From Bacteroides sp. (GTDB taxonomy: Bacteria; Bacteroidota; Bacteroidia; Bacteroidales; Bacteroidaceae): DNA of 18,011 bases. The translations under genes and the position numbers were made by a program. Positions 1 to 7,798 of this stretch are shown here, piece by piece; the first letter of the stretch is position 1, and each line of letters starts with the position of its first letter. The notes below the pieces were generated by a model. The model was not told the DNA's origin, did no database searches, and saw only the letters and a program-made list of their open reading frames with translations. Location of the stretch: assembly GCA_019414725.1 (NCBI GenBank), contig DXLM01000060.1, positions 1,498 through 19,508 of the forward strand. Direction: 5' to 3'.

Positions 1-20
1 CTTTGGAGTTAACTCCAAAG
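1..20. repeat. Perfect 20-bp palindrome at the window edge
   Basis: CTTTGGAGTTAACTCCAAAG is its own reverse complement over all 20 bases. With no loop it is more like a dimeric protein site than a classic terminator, although a snap-back hairpin is possible. It sits at the very edge of the window, so a longer symmetric element could extend to the left. A short reading frame (bases 2-58, stop TAA at 56-58) runs through it and could be the tail of an upstream gene, but 18 codons are too few to judge. Confidence 0.5.
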
Positions 21-292
21 GCTATGGAGATAGAAATCATAGGTTTAAAAAGGGTTAAGTGCAGGAATAAAAAGGCTTAACCATCCCCATAGTGCCCCCC
101 AATGATTCCGCCAACATTTTTTCTTCAAACTTATCTATCAGCAAATCGCTATAATTCTTAGTTCCTTTTTTAATTCTCACCGGCAATATCCTCTGCTTTG
201 CCGACTTCCCGACTACGGCACATTCTGAATGATGCCTTATTCATTATTAAGCCTGATAAAAAAAGATTTCCATAATTTATAGAAAGAAAAGA
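21..292. other. Intergenic stretch with no assignable gene
   Basis: I see no recognisable gene here. On the minus strand a frame is open from about 246 down to a TAA at 57-55. It has no ATG near its beginning, but a TTG at 186 or a GTG at 180 would give a 43- or 41-residue peptide rich in Lys, Asp and Glu. I do not recognise the peptide and see no convincing ribosome binding site. It may be a decayed gene remnant or chance. Confidence 0.3.
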
Positions 293-323
293 CTTGTTTC
301 TCCCGCTCAAATAAGTAACTTTG
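293..323 (+). promoter_or_regulatory. Promoter of the cbiHC-cbiET-cbiGF-cbiJD operon
   Basis: TAACTTTG at 316-323 matches the Bacteroides -7 element TAnnTTTG exactly. A CTTG at 293-296 stands in for the -33 TTTG with a 19-bp spacer. The predicted transcript start is near 330, about 175 nt before the first start codon, which leaves room for leader regulation. This is a pattern match. Confidence 0.55.
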
Positions 324-329
324 TACGGT

Positions 330-506
330 TAAGTTTGGCTCCTCATGCCAGCCACCACTTTCAGTCCGTCTATGTAAAAGCCTGAAAGCAAGATGAAGGA
401 ACTACTGTCAGGACAGCGCATTGTCATTCAGAGGATTATATTGGCTGAAAGCACTGAAGGAAACTTTTAAATCAGATTCCGGAAAGGAATAATTATATAA
501 TAAAAA
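330..506 (+). promoter_or_regulatory. Structured 5' leader with two competing hairpin partners
   Basis: CTTTCAG at 358-364 can pair with CTGAAAG at 382-388 and equally with CTGAAAG at 445-451, so two mutually exclusive hairpins are possible. The downstream arms lie in an imperfect direct repeat: CTGAAAGCA occurs at 382-390 and 445-453, and both copies are followed by TGAAGGAA-like sequence. A short open frame (393-470) begins just after the first copy and covers the second. By eye I do not find the conserved core or B12 box of the classical cobalamin riboswitch. A switch or attenuator is inference. Confidence 0.35.
393..470 (+). CDS. Possible 25-residue leader peptide upstream of the cob operon
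   Basis: ATG at 393 opens a frame of 25 codons ending in TAA at 468-470, inside the predicted 5' leader and 36 nt before the first cob gene. GAAAGCAAG just upstream could serve as a weak ribosome binding site. The peptide starts MKELLSGQR and is basic and hydrophobic in the middle; I do not recognise it. It overlaps the second arm of the possible alternative hairpins, so its translation could affect folding. A frame this short can easily occur by chance. Confidence 0.2.
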   Translation: MKELLSGQRIVIQRIILAESTEGNF

Positions 507-1913
507 ATGAAAAAGGCCCAATTAATCGTAGCCGGCATTGGTCCCGGCTCACCCGAAGATATAACCCCCGCTGTAATACAAGCAGTCAAGAACAGCGATG
601 TAGTAATCGGCTATAAATACTATTTCCAGTTTATCGAACCCTATCTGGAACCGGGCACCGAATGTATAGACACCGGAATGAAACGTGAAAAAGCACGTGC
701 CGAACAGGCTTTCGAGCTGGCGGAACAAGGAAAGACTGTATGCGTTATCAGCTCGGGAGATGCCGGAATTTATGGCATGGCTCCGCTGGTTTACGAAATG
801 AAATGCGAGCGTGGCAGCCGGGTGGAAATAGAAGTATTGCCGGGTATCAGTGCTTTTCAGAAAGCGGCTTCCCTGTTGGGAGCACCCATCGGTCACGATT
901 TCTGCGTAATTTCCCTCTCCGACCTCATGACACCATGGGACCGGATTGAAAAACGCATCCATGCAGCCGCAACGGCAGATTTTGTAACGGCGGTCTATAA
1001 TCCCAAAAGCGAAGGGCGGTATTGGCAACTCTACAGATTAAAAGAAATTTTTCTGAAAGAGCGTGCCCCCGAAACCCCGGTAGGCTTTGTGCGTCAGGCC
1101 GGACGTAAGGAAGAAACCGTGACAATCACCACTTTGCAAGAATTCGATCCCGAACAGGTGGATATGTTTACAGTGGTATTGATTGGCAACTCCCAGTCTT
1201 ATTATCGGGAAGGGAAATTAATCACTCCGCGTGGTTATTACCGGGAAAAGACCACCGATGCGACAGGAATCGGTCAGGAGATTATGATAAACAGTTTCCG
1301 TACTATTGAGAAAGAATTGAAAAATAAAAATATTCCTTCGGATCACAAATGGGCATTACTGCATGCCATCCATACCACAGCCGATTTCGAGATGGAAAAC
1401 ATATTGCATATAGATCCTCTTGCCGTAGAATGTCTGTATAAAATATTGAATGAAGGAAAAGTACGTACAATTATTACGGATGTGACGATGGCTGCCGCGG
1501 GCATCCGTAAAGGTGCTTTGGAACGGATGGGCATCGGGGTGAAATGCTATCTGGGTGACGAACGCGCGGCAGCATTGGCAAAAGAAAAAGGAATCACCCG
1601 TACACAGGCCGGTATACGTATGGCAGCAGAGGAACATCCGGAAGCTTTATATGTATTCGGTAATGCCCCTACAGCATTGATGGAACTGTGTGACCTGATA
1701 CGGAAAGAAAAAGCGCATCCATGCGGCATCATCGCTGCTCCGGTGGGCTTTGTGCACGTTTGCGAAAGCAAACACATGGTGAAACCTTTCAGCCATATCC
1801 CCAAACTGATAGTAGAAGGACGCAAAGGGGGAAGCAATCTGGCAGCGACTCTGGTAAATGCCATCCTTACTTTTGATGATGCGGAACAACTGAAACCGGG
1901 AAGAGATGTATAA
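507..1913 (+). CDS. cbiH-cbiC (cobJ-cobH): CbiH-CbiC fusion: cobalt-precorrin-3 C17-methyltransferase / cobalt-precorrin-8 methylmutase
   Basis: A 468-residue bifunctional enzyme of the corrin ring pathway. Residues about 1-248 are a tetrapyrrole methylase of the CobJ/CbiH type: GIGPGSPEDIT near the N terminus, the SAM-site GDAGIYG at 84-90, LPGISAF at 111-117, and YNPKS at 164-168. This half adds the C17 methyl and drives ring contraction. Residues about 255-468 are the CobH/CbiC methylmutase, which moves a methyl from C11 to C12 to give cobyrinate. AIHTTADFE at 287-295 carries His289, the expected position of the family's catalytic histidine, and APVGFVHVCESK follows at 411-422. Each half is close to the length of its stand-alone family. 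It is the first gene of the operon, with GGAAAGGA about 20 nt upstream. I see no Cys-rich iron-sulfur extension of the kind described for some CbiH proteins. Confidence 0.93.
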   Translation: MKKAQLIVAGIGPGSPEDITPAVIQAVKNSDVVIGYKYYFQFIEPYLEPGTECIDTGMKREKARAEQAFELAEQGKTVCVISSGDAGIYGMAPLVYEMKCERGSRVEIEVLPGISAFQKAASLLGAPIGHDFCVISLSDLMTPWDRIEKRIHAAATADFVTAVYNPKSEGRYWQLYRLKEIFLKERAPETPVGFVRQAGRKEETVTITTLQEFDPEQVDMFTVVLIGNSQSYYREGKLITPRGYYREKTTDATGIGQEIMINSFRTIEKELKNKNIPSDHKWALLHAIHTTADFEMENILHIDPLAVECLYKILNEGKVRTIITDVTMAAAGIRKGALERMGIGVKCYLGDERAAALAKEKGITRTQAGIRMAAEEHPEALYVFGNAPTALMELCDLIRKEKAHPCGIIAAPVGFVHVCESKHMVKPFSHIPKLIVEGRKGGSNLAATLVNAILTFDDAEQLKPGRDV

Positions 1914-1917
1914 GTCC

Positions 1918-3099
1918 ATGCAAACATTCTATATAATAGGTATAAGCGATAACCGGAATCAATTTCTTTCTCCTGAAATCCGGAACTTGGTTTCTCAAGG
2001 GAAAGTCTTCTCGGGAGGAAAACGTCATCATGAATTGGTACACGCTTATTTGCCGGAAGATGCCGTATGGATAGACATCACCGTCCCGCTGGATGCGGTA
2101 TTCTGCCGTTACGAGGAACATCCCGAAATAATCGTTTTCGCTTCGGGCGACCCGTTGTTTTTCGGCTTCGCCAATACCGTCATGAGAAAACTCCCGTCGG
2201 CAAAGATTATCTTATTCCCCACCTTCAACTCGCTGCAAATGCTGGCACACCGTATATTGCTCCCCTATCAGGAGATGCAGACCTTGTCGCTGACCGGACG
2301 TCCTTGGGATGCATTCGACTCTGCTTTAATCAGAGGAGATAAACTGATAGGCGTGTTGACCGACCGGGAAAAGACACCTGCCACCATTGCCGCCCGGATG
2401 CTGGAGTATGGATATGACAACTACCGCATGACCGTGGGGGAAGCATTAGGCAATGGCGAGGAAGAATCTGTACGTACATTCTCTTTAGAGGAAGCCTCCC
2501 AATCTGCTTTCCGCTTTCCCAATTGCCTGATACTGCAAAGAAACAAAGTGCATCCCCGTCCGTTCGGAATTCCCGAAAGTGAATTTCATCTGTTGAACGG
2601 ACGCAACAGAATGATTACCAAAATGCCTGTCCGCTTGCTTACTCTCAGTATGCTGACATTAAGGGAAAAGAAATCATTCTGGGACATCGGTTTCTGCACC
2701 GGCTCTGTTTCCATAGAAGCCAAGCTCCAATTTCCGGAACTGAAAGTGACAGCATTCGAACAGCGTCCGGAAGGTAAAGAGCTAATGGAACGCAACAGTC
2801 GTAAATTCGGCACGCCCGGCATTACAACCGTCATGGGTGATTTTCTGGAAACGGAACTCGGCGGGCTTCCTGCCCCCGATGCCGTATTTATAGGTGGTCA
2901 TGGAGGAAAAATGATAGAGATTCTACAAAAAATCAAAGAAGTGCTGTTGCCTGACGGAGTCATTGTATTCAATTCGGTTTCGGAAGAGAGCAAGGCCCTG
3001 TTCACAAAAGGTATAACGCAAATCAACAAGAAGGTAACACAGTGTACCCGTATTGCTGTGGATGCCTTTAATCCGATAGAGATAATGAGAGCGGAATAA
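1918..3099 (+). CDS. cbiET (cobL): CbiE-CbiT (CobL-type) cobalt-precorrin-6B C5,15-methyltransferase, decarboxylating
   Basis: A two-domain methyltransferase that methylates C5 and C15 of cobalt-precorrin-6B and removes the acetate carboxyl at C12. Counting from an ATG at 1906, residues 5 to about 210 are the CbiE tetrapyrrole methylase (FYIIGIS start, ASGDPLFFG at 79-87). Residues about 220-397 are the CbiT Rossmann methyltransferase, with SAM motif WDIGFCTGS at 259-267 and FIGGHGG at 328-334. The usual DxGxGTG reads DIGFCTG here, a small departure. I prefer the ATG at 1918: it lies 12 nt after GGGAAGAG and puts the conserved FYIIGI at the very N terminus. The ATG at 1906 directly abuts that sequence and would overlap the previous gene by 8 nt. 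Both starts give essentially the same enzyme. It is translationally close to cbiH-cbiC and 21 nt before the next gene. Confidence 0.92.
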   Translation: MQTFYIIGISDNRNQFLSPEIRNLVSQGKVFSGGKRHHELVHAYLPEDAVWIDITVPLDAVFCRYEEHPEIIVFASGDPLFFGFANTVMRKLPSAKIILFPTFNSLQMLAHRILLPYQEMQTLSLTGRPWDAFDSALIRGDKLIGVLTDREKTPATIAARMLEYGYDNYRMTVGEALGNGEEESVRTFSLEEASQSAFRFPNCLILQRNKVHPRPFGIPESEFHLLNGRNRMITKMPVRLLTLSMLTLREKKSFWDIGFCTGSVSIEAKLQFPELKVTAFEQRPEGKELMERNSRKFGTPGITTVMGDFLETELGGLPAPDAVFIGGHGGKMIEILQKIKEVLLPDGVIVFNSVSEESKALFTKGITQINKKVTQCTRIAVDAFNPIEIMRAE

Positions 3100-3120
3100 A
3101 TGATTTAAAACAGATAACAA

Positions 3121-4932
3121 ATGAAAGCAATCATACTGATATCAGAAGCCAGCCTGCCGTTGGCAAAAACACTACAAAGAGAGTTGCCGGATACCCTTAT
3201 TTATACCAAAAACGAATGCGAAGGCTGTATTTCCATCACATCCTGCCATCGGTTCATAGAGGAGCATTTCAATGACTTCGACAGCATCATCTTTATCGGT
3301 GCCATGGGAATCTGTGTACGCAGCATTGCAGGATGCATAAAAAACAAATATAAAGATCCGGCAGTGGTCTGTGTGGACAGTACGGGGCGCTTTGTCATTT
3401 CAGTACTTTCCGGGCATGTGGGGGGAGCCAATGAACTGACCCGCCATATTGCCGCCATTACAGGAGGAGAAGCTGTGATTACCACCCAAAGTGACAATGC
3501 CGGGTTATGGGCGCTGGACACGCTGGCTGGAAAATATGGCTGGAAAATAACTGTTCCTCATGCAAAAATGAACAGACTGGTCACACTTTTTGTCAACCGG
3601 GAACCAACGGCGCTGCTGCTCGATATAAAGGATAAAGGTACGGAGTATCTGGAACGCACGCTTCCCGCACACGTAAAAGTGTTCTATCATTTCGAAGACA
3701 TGCCCCAATCGGAATTCAAGTTGATTATTGCTGTTACACCTTATATATATAGTGCGGAGATTCCCATGCTCTGTTTCCATCCCGCCGTCCTCCACTTGGG
3801 AATAGGTTGCCGGAAACAATGCGATCCTTCGGGCATTGCGGAATACATAGAAGCCGTGATGCACAGACATGGTTTGTGTCCGTTCTCTCTCGCCTCCCTC
3901 AATACCATCGAACTGAAAAAAGACGAGCCTCTGCTGGAAATCCTCCACCGGCGATGGGCCGATACGGAAACCCATATTTATCCTGCGGAAGAACTGAAAG
4001 ATATCACAGTTCCCCATCCGTCTGAAAAGGCATTCGAAGTGACAGGCGTCTATGGAGTGGCCGAAAGCACAGCCTTGAAAAGCAGCGGTGAAGGAACACT
4101 TGTATTGGAAAAGCAAAAGGGCATGCTGACAGAAGGAAACCACTTCACTTTTGCCATAGCCGTCAGTGCGACAGCCATGCGTGGCGGACATATAGAGATA
4201 GTGGGTGCAGGTCCCGGTGATCCCGAACTGATTTCGGTACGCGGAAAACGAATGTTGGAGAAAGCGGATCTTGTTCTGTATGCCGGAAGTCTTGTTCCCC
4301 GCGAACTGACCTTTTATGCTAAAGAAGGAGCGACCGTACGCAGTTCCGCCGGTATGGATTTGGAGGAACAGTTCGCCTTGATGAAAGAGTTTTATGATAA
4401 AGGATTGTTTATTGTACGCTTGCACACGGGAGACCCTTGCATTTATGGAGCCATCCAGGAACAAATGGCTTTCTTCGACCGCTACAAGATGAGTTATCAT
4501 ATCACTCCGGGGATCTCCTCGTTCCAGGCGGCTGCGGCAGCATTAAGGTCACAGTTCACCATCCCCGAAAAAGTACAAAGCATAATCCTCACCCGTGGGG
4601 AAGGCCGTACTCCGATGCCCGAAAAAGAACAATTACATAAATTGGCGCAATCGCAAAGTACAATGTGCATTTATTTAAGTGCGGGCATTGTGGAACAGGT
4701 ACAGGAAGAGCTGATGCAGGCATACCCTCCCGAAACTCCGGTTGCCGCCTGTTATAAGCTGACTTGGAAAGAAGAAAAGATTTATCGCGGAGAGTTGAAG
4801 GATTTGGCTAAGATAGTACGTGACAATAACCTGACGCTGACTACCTTATTGGTAGTAGGCGAAGCGATAGACAACCGGAAAGGTCTGTCCCGACTCTATG
4901 CGCACGAGTTCAAACACTTGTTCAGAAAGTAA
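3121..4932 (+). CDS. cbiG-cbiF (cobM): CbiG-CbiF fusion: cobalt-precorrin-5A hydrolase / cobalt-precorrin-4 C11-methyltransferase
   Basis: A 603-residue fusion. Residues 1 to about 352 are CbiG: FIGAMGICVRSIA at 58-70, DSTGRFVISVLSGHVGGAN at 86-104, the C-terminal lobe starting HLGIGCRKQC at 225-234, and GVAESTALKSSG at 312-323. CbiG opens the delta-lactone and releases acetaldehyde, a step specific to the anaerobic route. Residues about 357-603 are CbiF/CobM: IVGAGPGDPELISVRG at 360-375, HTGDPCIYGA at 435-444, TPGISSFQAA at 462-471, and TRGEGRTPMP at 491-500. CbiF makes cobalt-precorrin-5A, the CbiG substrate, so the two halves act on consecutive intermediates. The family order is inverted relative to chemistry: the hydrolase is N-terminal. 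The gene lies 21 nt after cbiET and 25 nt before the preferred start of cbiJ-cbiD, in one apparent operon. Confidence 0.93.
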   Translation: MKAIILISEASLPLAKTLQRELPDTLIYTKNECEGCISITSCHRFIEEHFNDFDSIIFIGAMGICVRSIAGCIKNKYKDPAVVCVDSTGRFVISVLSGHVGGANELTRHIAAITGGEAVITTQSDNAGLWALDTLAGKYGWKITVPHAKMNRLVTLFVNREPTALLLDIKDKGTEYLERTLPAHVKVFYHFEDMPQSEFKLIIAVTPYIYSAEIPMLCFHPAVLHLGIGCRKQCDPSGIAEYIEAVMHRHGLCPFSLASLNTIELKKDEPLLEILHRRWADTETHIYPAEELKDITVPHPSEKAFEVTGVYGVAESTALKSSGEGTLVLEKQKGMLTEGNHFTFAIAVSATAMRGGHIEIVGAGPGDPELISVRGKRMLEKADLVLYAGSLVPRELTFYAKEGATVRSSAGMDLEEQFALMKEFYDKGLFIVRLHTGDPCIYGAIQEQMAFFDRYKMSYHITPGISSFQAAAAALRSQFTIPEKVQSIILTRGEGRTPMPEKEQLHKLAQSQSTMCIYLSAGIVEQVQEELMQAYPPETPVAACYKLTWKEEKIYRGELKDLAKIVRDNNLTLTTLLVVGEAIDNRKGLSRLYAHEFKHLFRK

Positions 4933-4957
4933 AAAAAGAATCATTCACATCCAGCCT

Positions 4958-6754
4958 ATGATACTGATTTTAGGAGGAACTACCGAAGGACGCACCGCCG
5001 TGAAAGTTGCCGATGAAGCCGGAAAGCCCTACTTCTACTCTACCAAAGGAGAATGGCAGGAGATACAATGCAAGCACGGCATCCGTATCACCGGAGGAAT
5101 GGACACGGAGAAAATGGAAAGTTTCTGCCGCCAAAACAACATCCGTTTGTTGGTGGATGCTGCCCACCCGTTTGCCTCCCAACTCCACCGGACTGTGGAT
5201 GAAACAAGCCGGACGCTACATCTTCCTGTCATACGTTTTGAAAGGAAGTATCCTCCACGCACCGAAAACATCATCTGGTGTGAAGACTATGCAGATGCCA
5301 TTTACCGGTTAGAGAAAGCAGGAACCGATCGTCTGCTGGCACTGACCGGAGTACAGACCATCGGGAAGTTACGCCCTTATTGGGAGAAACATACCTGTTG
5401 GTTCCGCGTACTGGAACGGGAAACTTCCATCACATTAGCCCAAGAACAAGGCTTCCCGAAAGGAAATCTGGTATTCTATCATGCCGGAGAATCCGAAGCT
5501 CTTTTATTAGAGACACTACATCCACAGGCCATTCTGACCAAGGAAAGCGGAGAATCCGGAGGATTTTCGGAGAAAGTGAAAGCGGCACAGGCTGCAAAAA
5601 TCCCGGTCTTTGCTATAAAACGCCCTCCCCTTCCCAGGCATTTCATGATCGTTACCGGTGAATATGGATTGAGAAAACAGATAGAAAAGAACATCCCTGC
5701 TTTTTACCCGTTGAGAAGCGGCTACACCACAGGGGCCTGCGCTACTGCAGCTGCAAAAGCAGCATTGACGGCTCTGATTTTAGGGGAAGAACAGAAAATG
5801 ATATCCTTCCGCCTTCCCGATGACGAGGAAATGACCTTACCGGTAGCCCATACAGAAATAGAAAAGAACAGTGCCACCTGCACCGTTGTTAAAGATGCGG
5901 GAGATGATCCGGATGTCACTCACGGCGCATCCATTGTGGTAACGGTAAGTTTTAGCAATCACCCGGACATCCGTTTCCTGCAAGGTGAAGGAGTAGGACG
6001 AGTCACCCTTCCGGGGCTGGGATTGGAAATCGGGGAACCCGCCATCAATCGCATCCCCCGACAAATGATAATGAAAGAATTATCGGCGCTTTATGACAAA
6101 GGGCTGGATGTTACCATTTCCGTTCCCGGAGGAAAAGAGTTGGCACAACGTACTTTCAATCCTAAACTAGGAATTGTGGACGGCATTTCCATCATTGGAA
6201 CTTCGGGCATAGTCCGTCCTTTTTCTTCAGAAGCTTTTGTCGAGGCTATCCGCAGGGAAGTGGAGGTTTGTGTGGCTGTGGGCTCATCCAGACTCATCAT
6301 TAATTCGGGAGCAAAAAGCGAACGTTTTGTGAAGAAGGAGTATCCGGGATTACCTGCTCAGGCTTTTGTACATTATGGAAATTTTATAGGGGAGACACTC
6401 AAGATAGCTGCCAAGCTTAAGGTTCCATTGGTTACTTTAGGCATTATGATAGGCAAGGCGGTGAAACTGGCCGAAGGAAATTTGGACACACACAGTAAGA
6501 AAGTGGTGATGAATAAAGAATTCCTAAGGCAGGTGGCAATGGAAGCCGGATGCTCTCCGGATGTTGAAAGCATGATAGAAAAGTTGACATTAGCCCGTGA
6601 ATTATGGACCTTGCTGTCTGAAGAAGACAGCGGAAAGTTCTTTCCGTGTTTGTTGGAACATTGTTTTGCACATTGCGTCCCCTTATTGCCCGAAGGAAAA
6701 TTGACAATCCTCTTGATTGATGAAGAAGGGAATATTCCTTTCAGGATACAATAA
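4958..6754 (+). CDS. cbiJ-cbiD (cobK-cbiD): CbiJ-CbiD fusion: cobalt-precorrin-6A reductase / cobalt-precorrin-5B C1-methyltransferase
   Basis: A 598-residue fusion from the ATG at 4958. I chose that start because MILILGGTTEGR is the typical CobK/CbiJ N terminus. A further in-frame ATG at 4898 would add 20 unrelated residues and overlap the previous gene by 35 nt. Residues 1 to about 245 are the NADPH-dependent reductase, with LGGTTEGR at 5-12, DAAHPFA at 67-73, and LTKESGESGGFSEK at 193-206. Residues about 250-598 are CbiD: RSGYTTGACATAAAKAA at 253-269, KDAGDDPDVTHG at 312-323, then IINSGAKSE. CbiD methylates C1 and yields the CbiJ substrate, so this is again a consecutive-step fusion, with the later enzyme placed N-terminally. 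CbiD has no counterpart in the aerobic pathway, which fixes the route as anaerobic. It is the last gene of the operon and faces the btuD-like gene tail to tail with a 21-nt gap. Confidence 0.93.
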   Translation: MILILGGTTEGRTAVKVADEAGKPYFYSTKGEWQEIQCKHGIRITGGMDTEKMESFCRQNNIRLLVDAAHPFASQLHRTVDETSRTLHLPVIRFERKYPPRTENIIWCEDYADAIYRLEKAGTDRLLALTGVQTIGKLRPYWEKHTCWFRVLERETSITLAQEQGFPKGNLVFYHAGESEALLLETLHPQAILTKESGESGGFSEKVKAAQAAKIPVFAIKRPPLPRHFMIVTGEYGLRKQIEKNIPAFYPLRSGYTTGACATAAAKAALTALILGEEQKMISFRLPDDEEMTLPVAHTEIEKNSATCTVVKDAGDDPDVTHGASIVVTVSFSNHPDIRFLQGEGVGRVTLPGLGLEIGEPAINRIPRQMIMKELSALYDKGLDVTISVPGGKELAQRTFNPKLGIVDGISIIGTSGIVRPFSSEAFVEAIRREVEVCVAVGSSRLIINSGAKSERFVKKEYPGLPAQAFVHYGNFIGETLKIAAKLKVPLVTLGIMIGKAVKLAEGNLDTHSKKVVMNKEFLRQVAMEAGCSPDVESMIEKLTLARELWTLLSEEDSGKFFPCLLEHCFAHCVPLLPEGKLTILLIDEEGNIPFRIQ

Positions 6755-6775
6755 CTGATTATTTAGACGCTGCTG

Positions 6776-7798
6776 CTAAACGGAAGCTAATATAGCAGTG
6801 ACTTGTTCTAACAATTCCTCTATGGTATCTACCTTTATCGTCCTCCCGGCTACCGGGTGGATAATATATCCACTGGTAGTCATATCTCCCGTTTCAATAT
6901 AAAAATCGGACTCAACACGCCGGCTTGCCAGAATACCATTCCGCTGCAAGGCTTTCCGTACCATCGCATACTTATTCCCATGTCCCACCAGACGGACTTC
7001 TTTTTCAAACTCATTGTCAATGCGGAACAGTCCGGTTTCCATATCAAAAACAATTCCCTTACGGGAGAAAAAATTACTCAGGCATCCGTCTATGGAAAGA
7101 TCTTCAGGAGTTCCTATAGTCACTCCATTGGCTTTATCCATCAGCCAAATCTTATCAGCAATCTGCAAAGCTAACTCTAAATCATGGGTGGAAAGAAAAA
7201 TCGTCTTGTTGGTAGAACGTGACAAATGATGAAGCAGTTGCATAATCTCCACTTTACTGGGGAAATCAAGAAAAGCAGTCGGCTCATCCAGAAAAATCAC
7301 CGGGGTTTCCTGTGCCAACGCCTTTGCTATCATTACTTTCTGACGCTCACCGTCACTCAAAGTATGTACCATCCGGTATTTCAAATCCTCAATCCTTACC
7401 AGCGCAATGGCATCGTTTACTGTATTCTTGTCCTCCTTGCTTAAATTTCCCCAGAAACCGGTATAAGGACTGCGCCCCATACCCACCAGTTCTTCCACGG
7501 TCATGTTCCGCAGACTGCATTTTTCGGTCAATACCACTCCGATAACTGTCGCCAACTGTTTATCGGTGTAATCCGTCAGTTTCTTTCCCATTATTTCTAT
7601 CTCTCCTCCTACAGGCGGCTGAAAGGCAGACAAAGTACGCAATAAAGTAGATTTCCCTACTCCATTCGCCCCCAAAAGACAAGTCAGTTCCCCACTGCGG
7701 ATAGTAGCATCAATGTCCTTCGCTACAATCTTGGTTCCCCCCTTACCGGGATAACCGGTAGTCAGTTTCCGAATATGTATAGTTTCTTGATTCATCAT
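6776..7798 (-). CDS. btuD: ABC importer ATPase, BtuD/FecE type, with C-terminal extension
   Basis: A 340-residue cytoplasmic ATPase for the adjacent permease. It has Walker A GANGVGKST at 43-51, signature LSDGERQKV at 147-155, Walker B VIFLDEPTAFLD at 167-178, and switch His205 in STHD. In the Q-loop region the expected glutamine is not seen: the sequence runs VVLTEK at 88-93. Related Bacteroidetes ATPases may share this. The ATPase core ends near residue 250, the usual BtuD size. About 90 extra residues follow, including VRLVGHGNKYAMVRKAL and a Thr/Gly-rich segment, with no domain I can name. The permease stop and this ATG overlap as TAATG, so translation is probably coupled; a second ATG follows immediately. 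Corrinoid as cargo is inferred from the neighbours; a siderophore or heme importer would look similar. Confidence 0.85.
   Translation of the reverse strand: MMNQETIHIRKLTTGYPGKGGTKIVAKDIDATIRSGELTCLLGANGVGKSTLLRTLSAFQPPVGGEIEIMGKKLTDYTDKQLATVIGVVLTEKCSLRNMTVEELVGMGRSPYTGFWGNLSKEDKNTVNDAIALVRIEDLKYRMVHTLSDGERQKVMIAKALAQETPVIFLDEPTAFLDFPSKVEIMQLLHHLSRSTNKTIFLSTHDLELALQIADKIWLMDKANGVTIGTPEDLSIDGCLSNFFSRKGIVFDMETGLFRIDNEFEKEVRLVGHGNKYAMVRKALQRNGILASRRVESDFYIETGDMTTSGYIIHPVAGRTIKVDTIEELLEQVTAILASV

Noticed and set aside
330..506. Classical cobalamin riboswitch ahead of the cob operon
   Set aside because: Expected from context, but I could not find the conserved core or B12 box by eye. I report only a structured leader and leave the decision to a covariance-model search.
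3505..4500. Open frame of 331 codons on the minus strand
   Set aside because: It lies antisense inside cbiG-cbiF, whose plus-strand product has clear conserved motifs throughout. The antisense protein has no recognisable features.
6773..6798. Possible CTGCTA/TAGCAG hairpin between cbiJ-cbiD and btuD
   Set aside because: The stem is only 6 bp with a 14-nt loop and sits mostly inside the btuD coding end; too weak to call a terminator.
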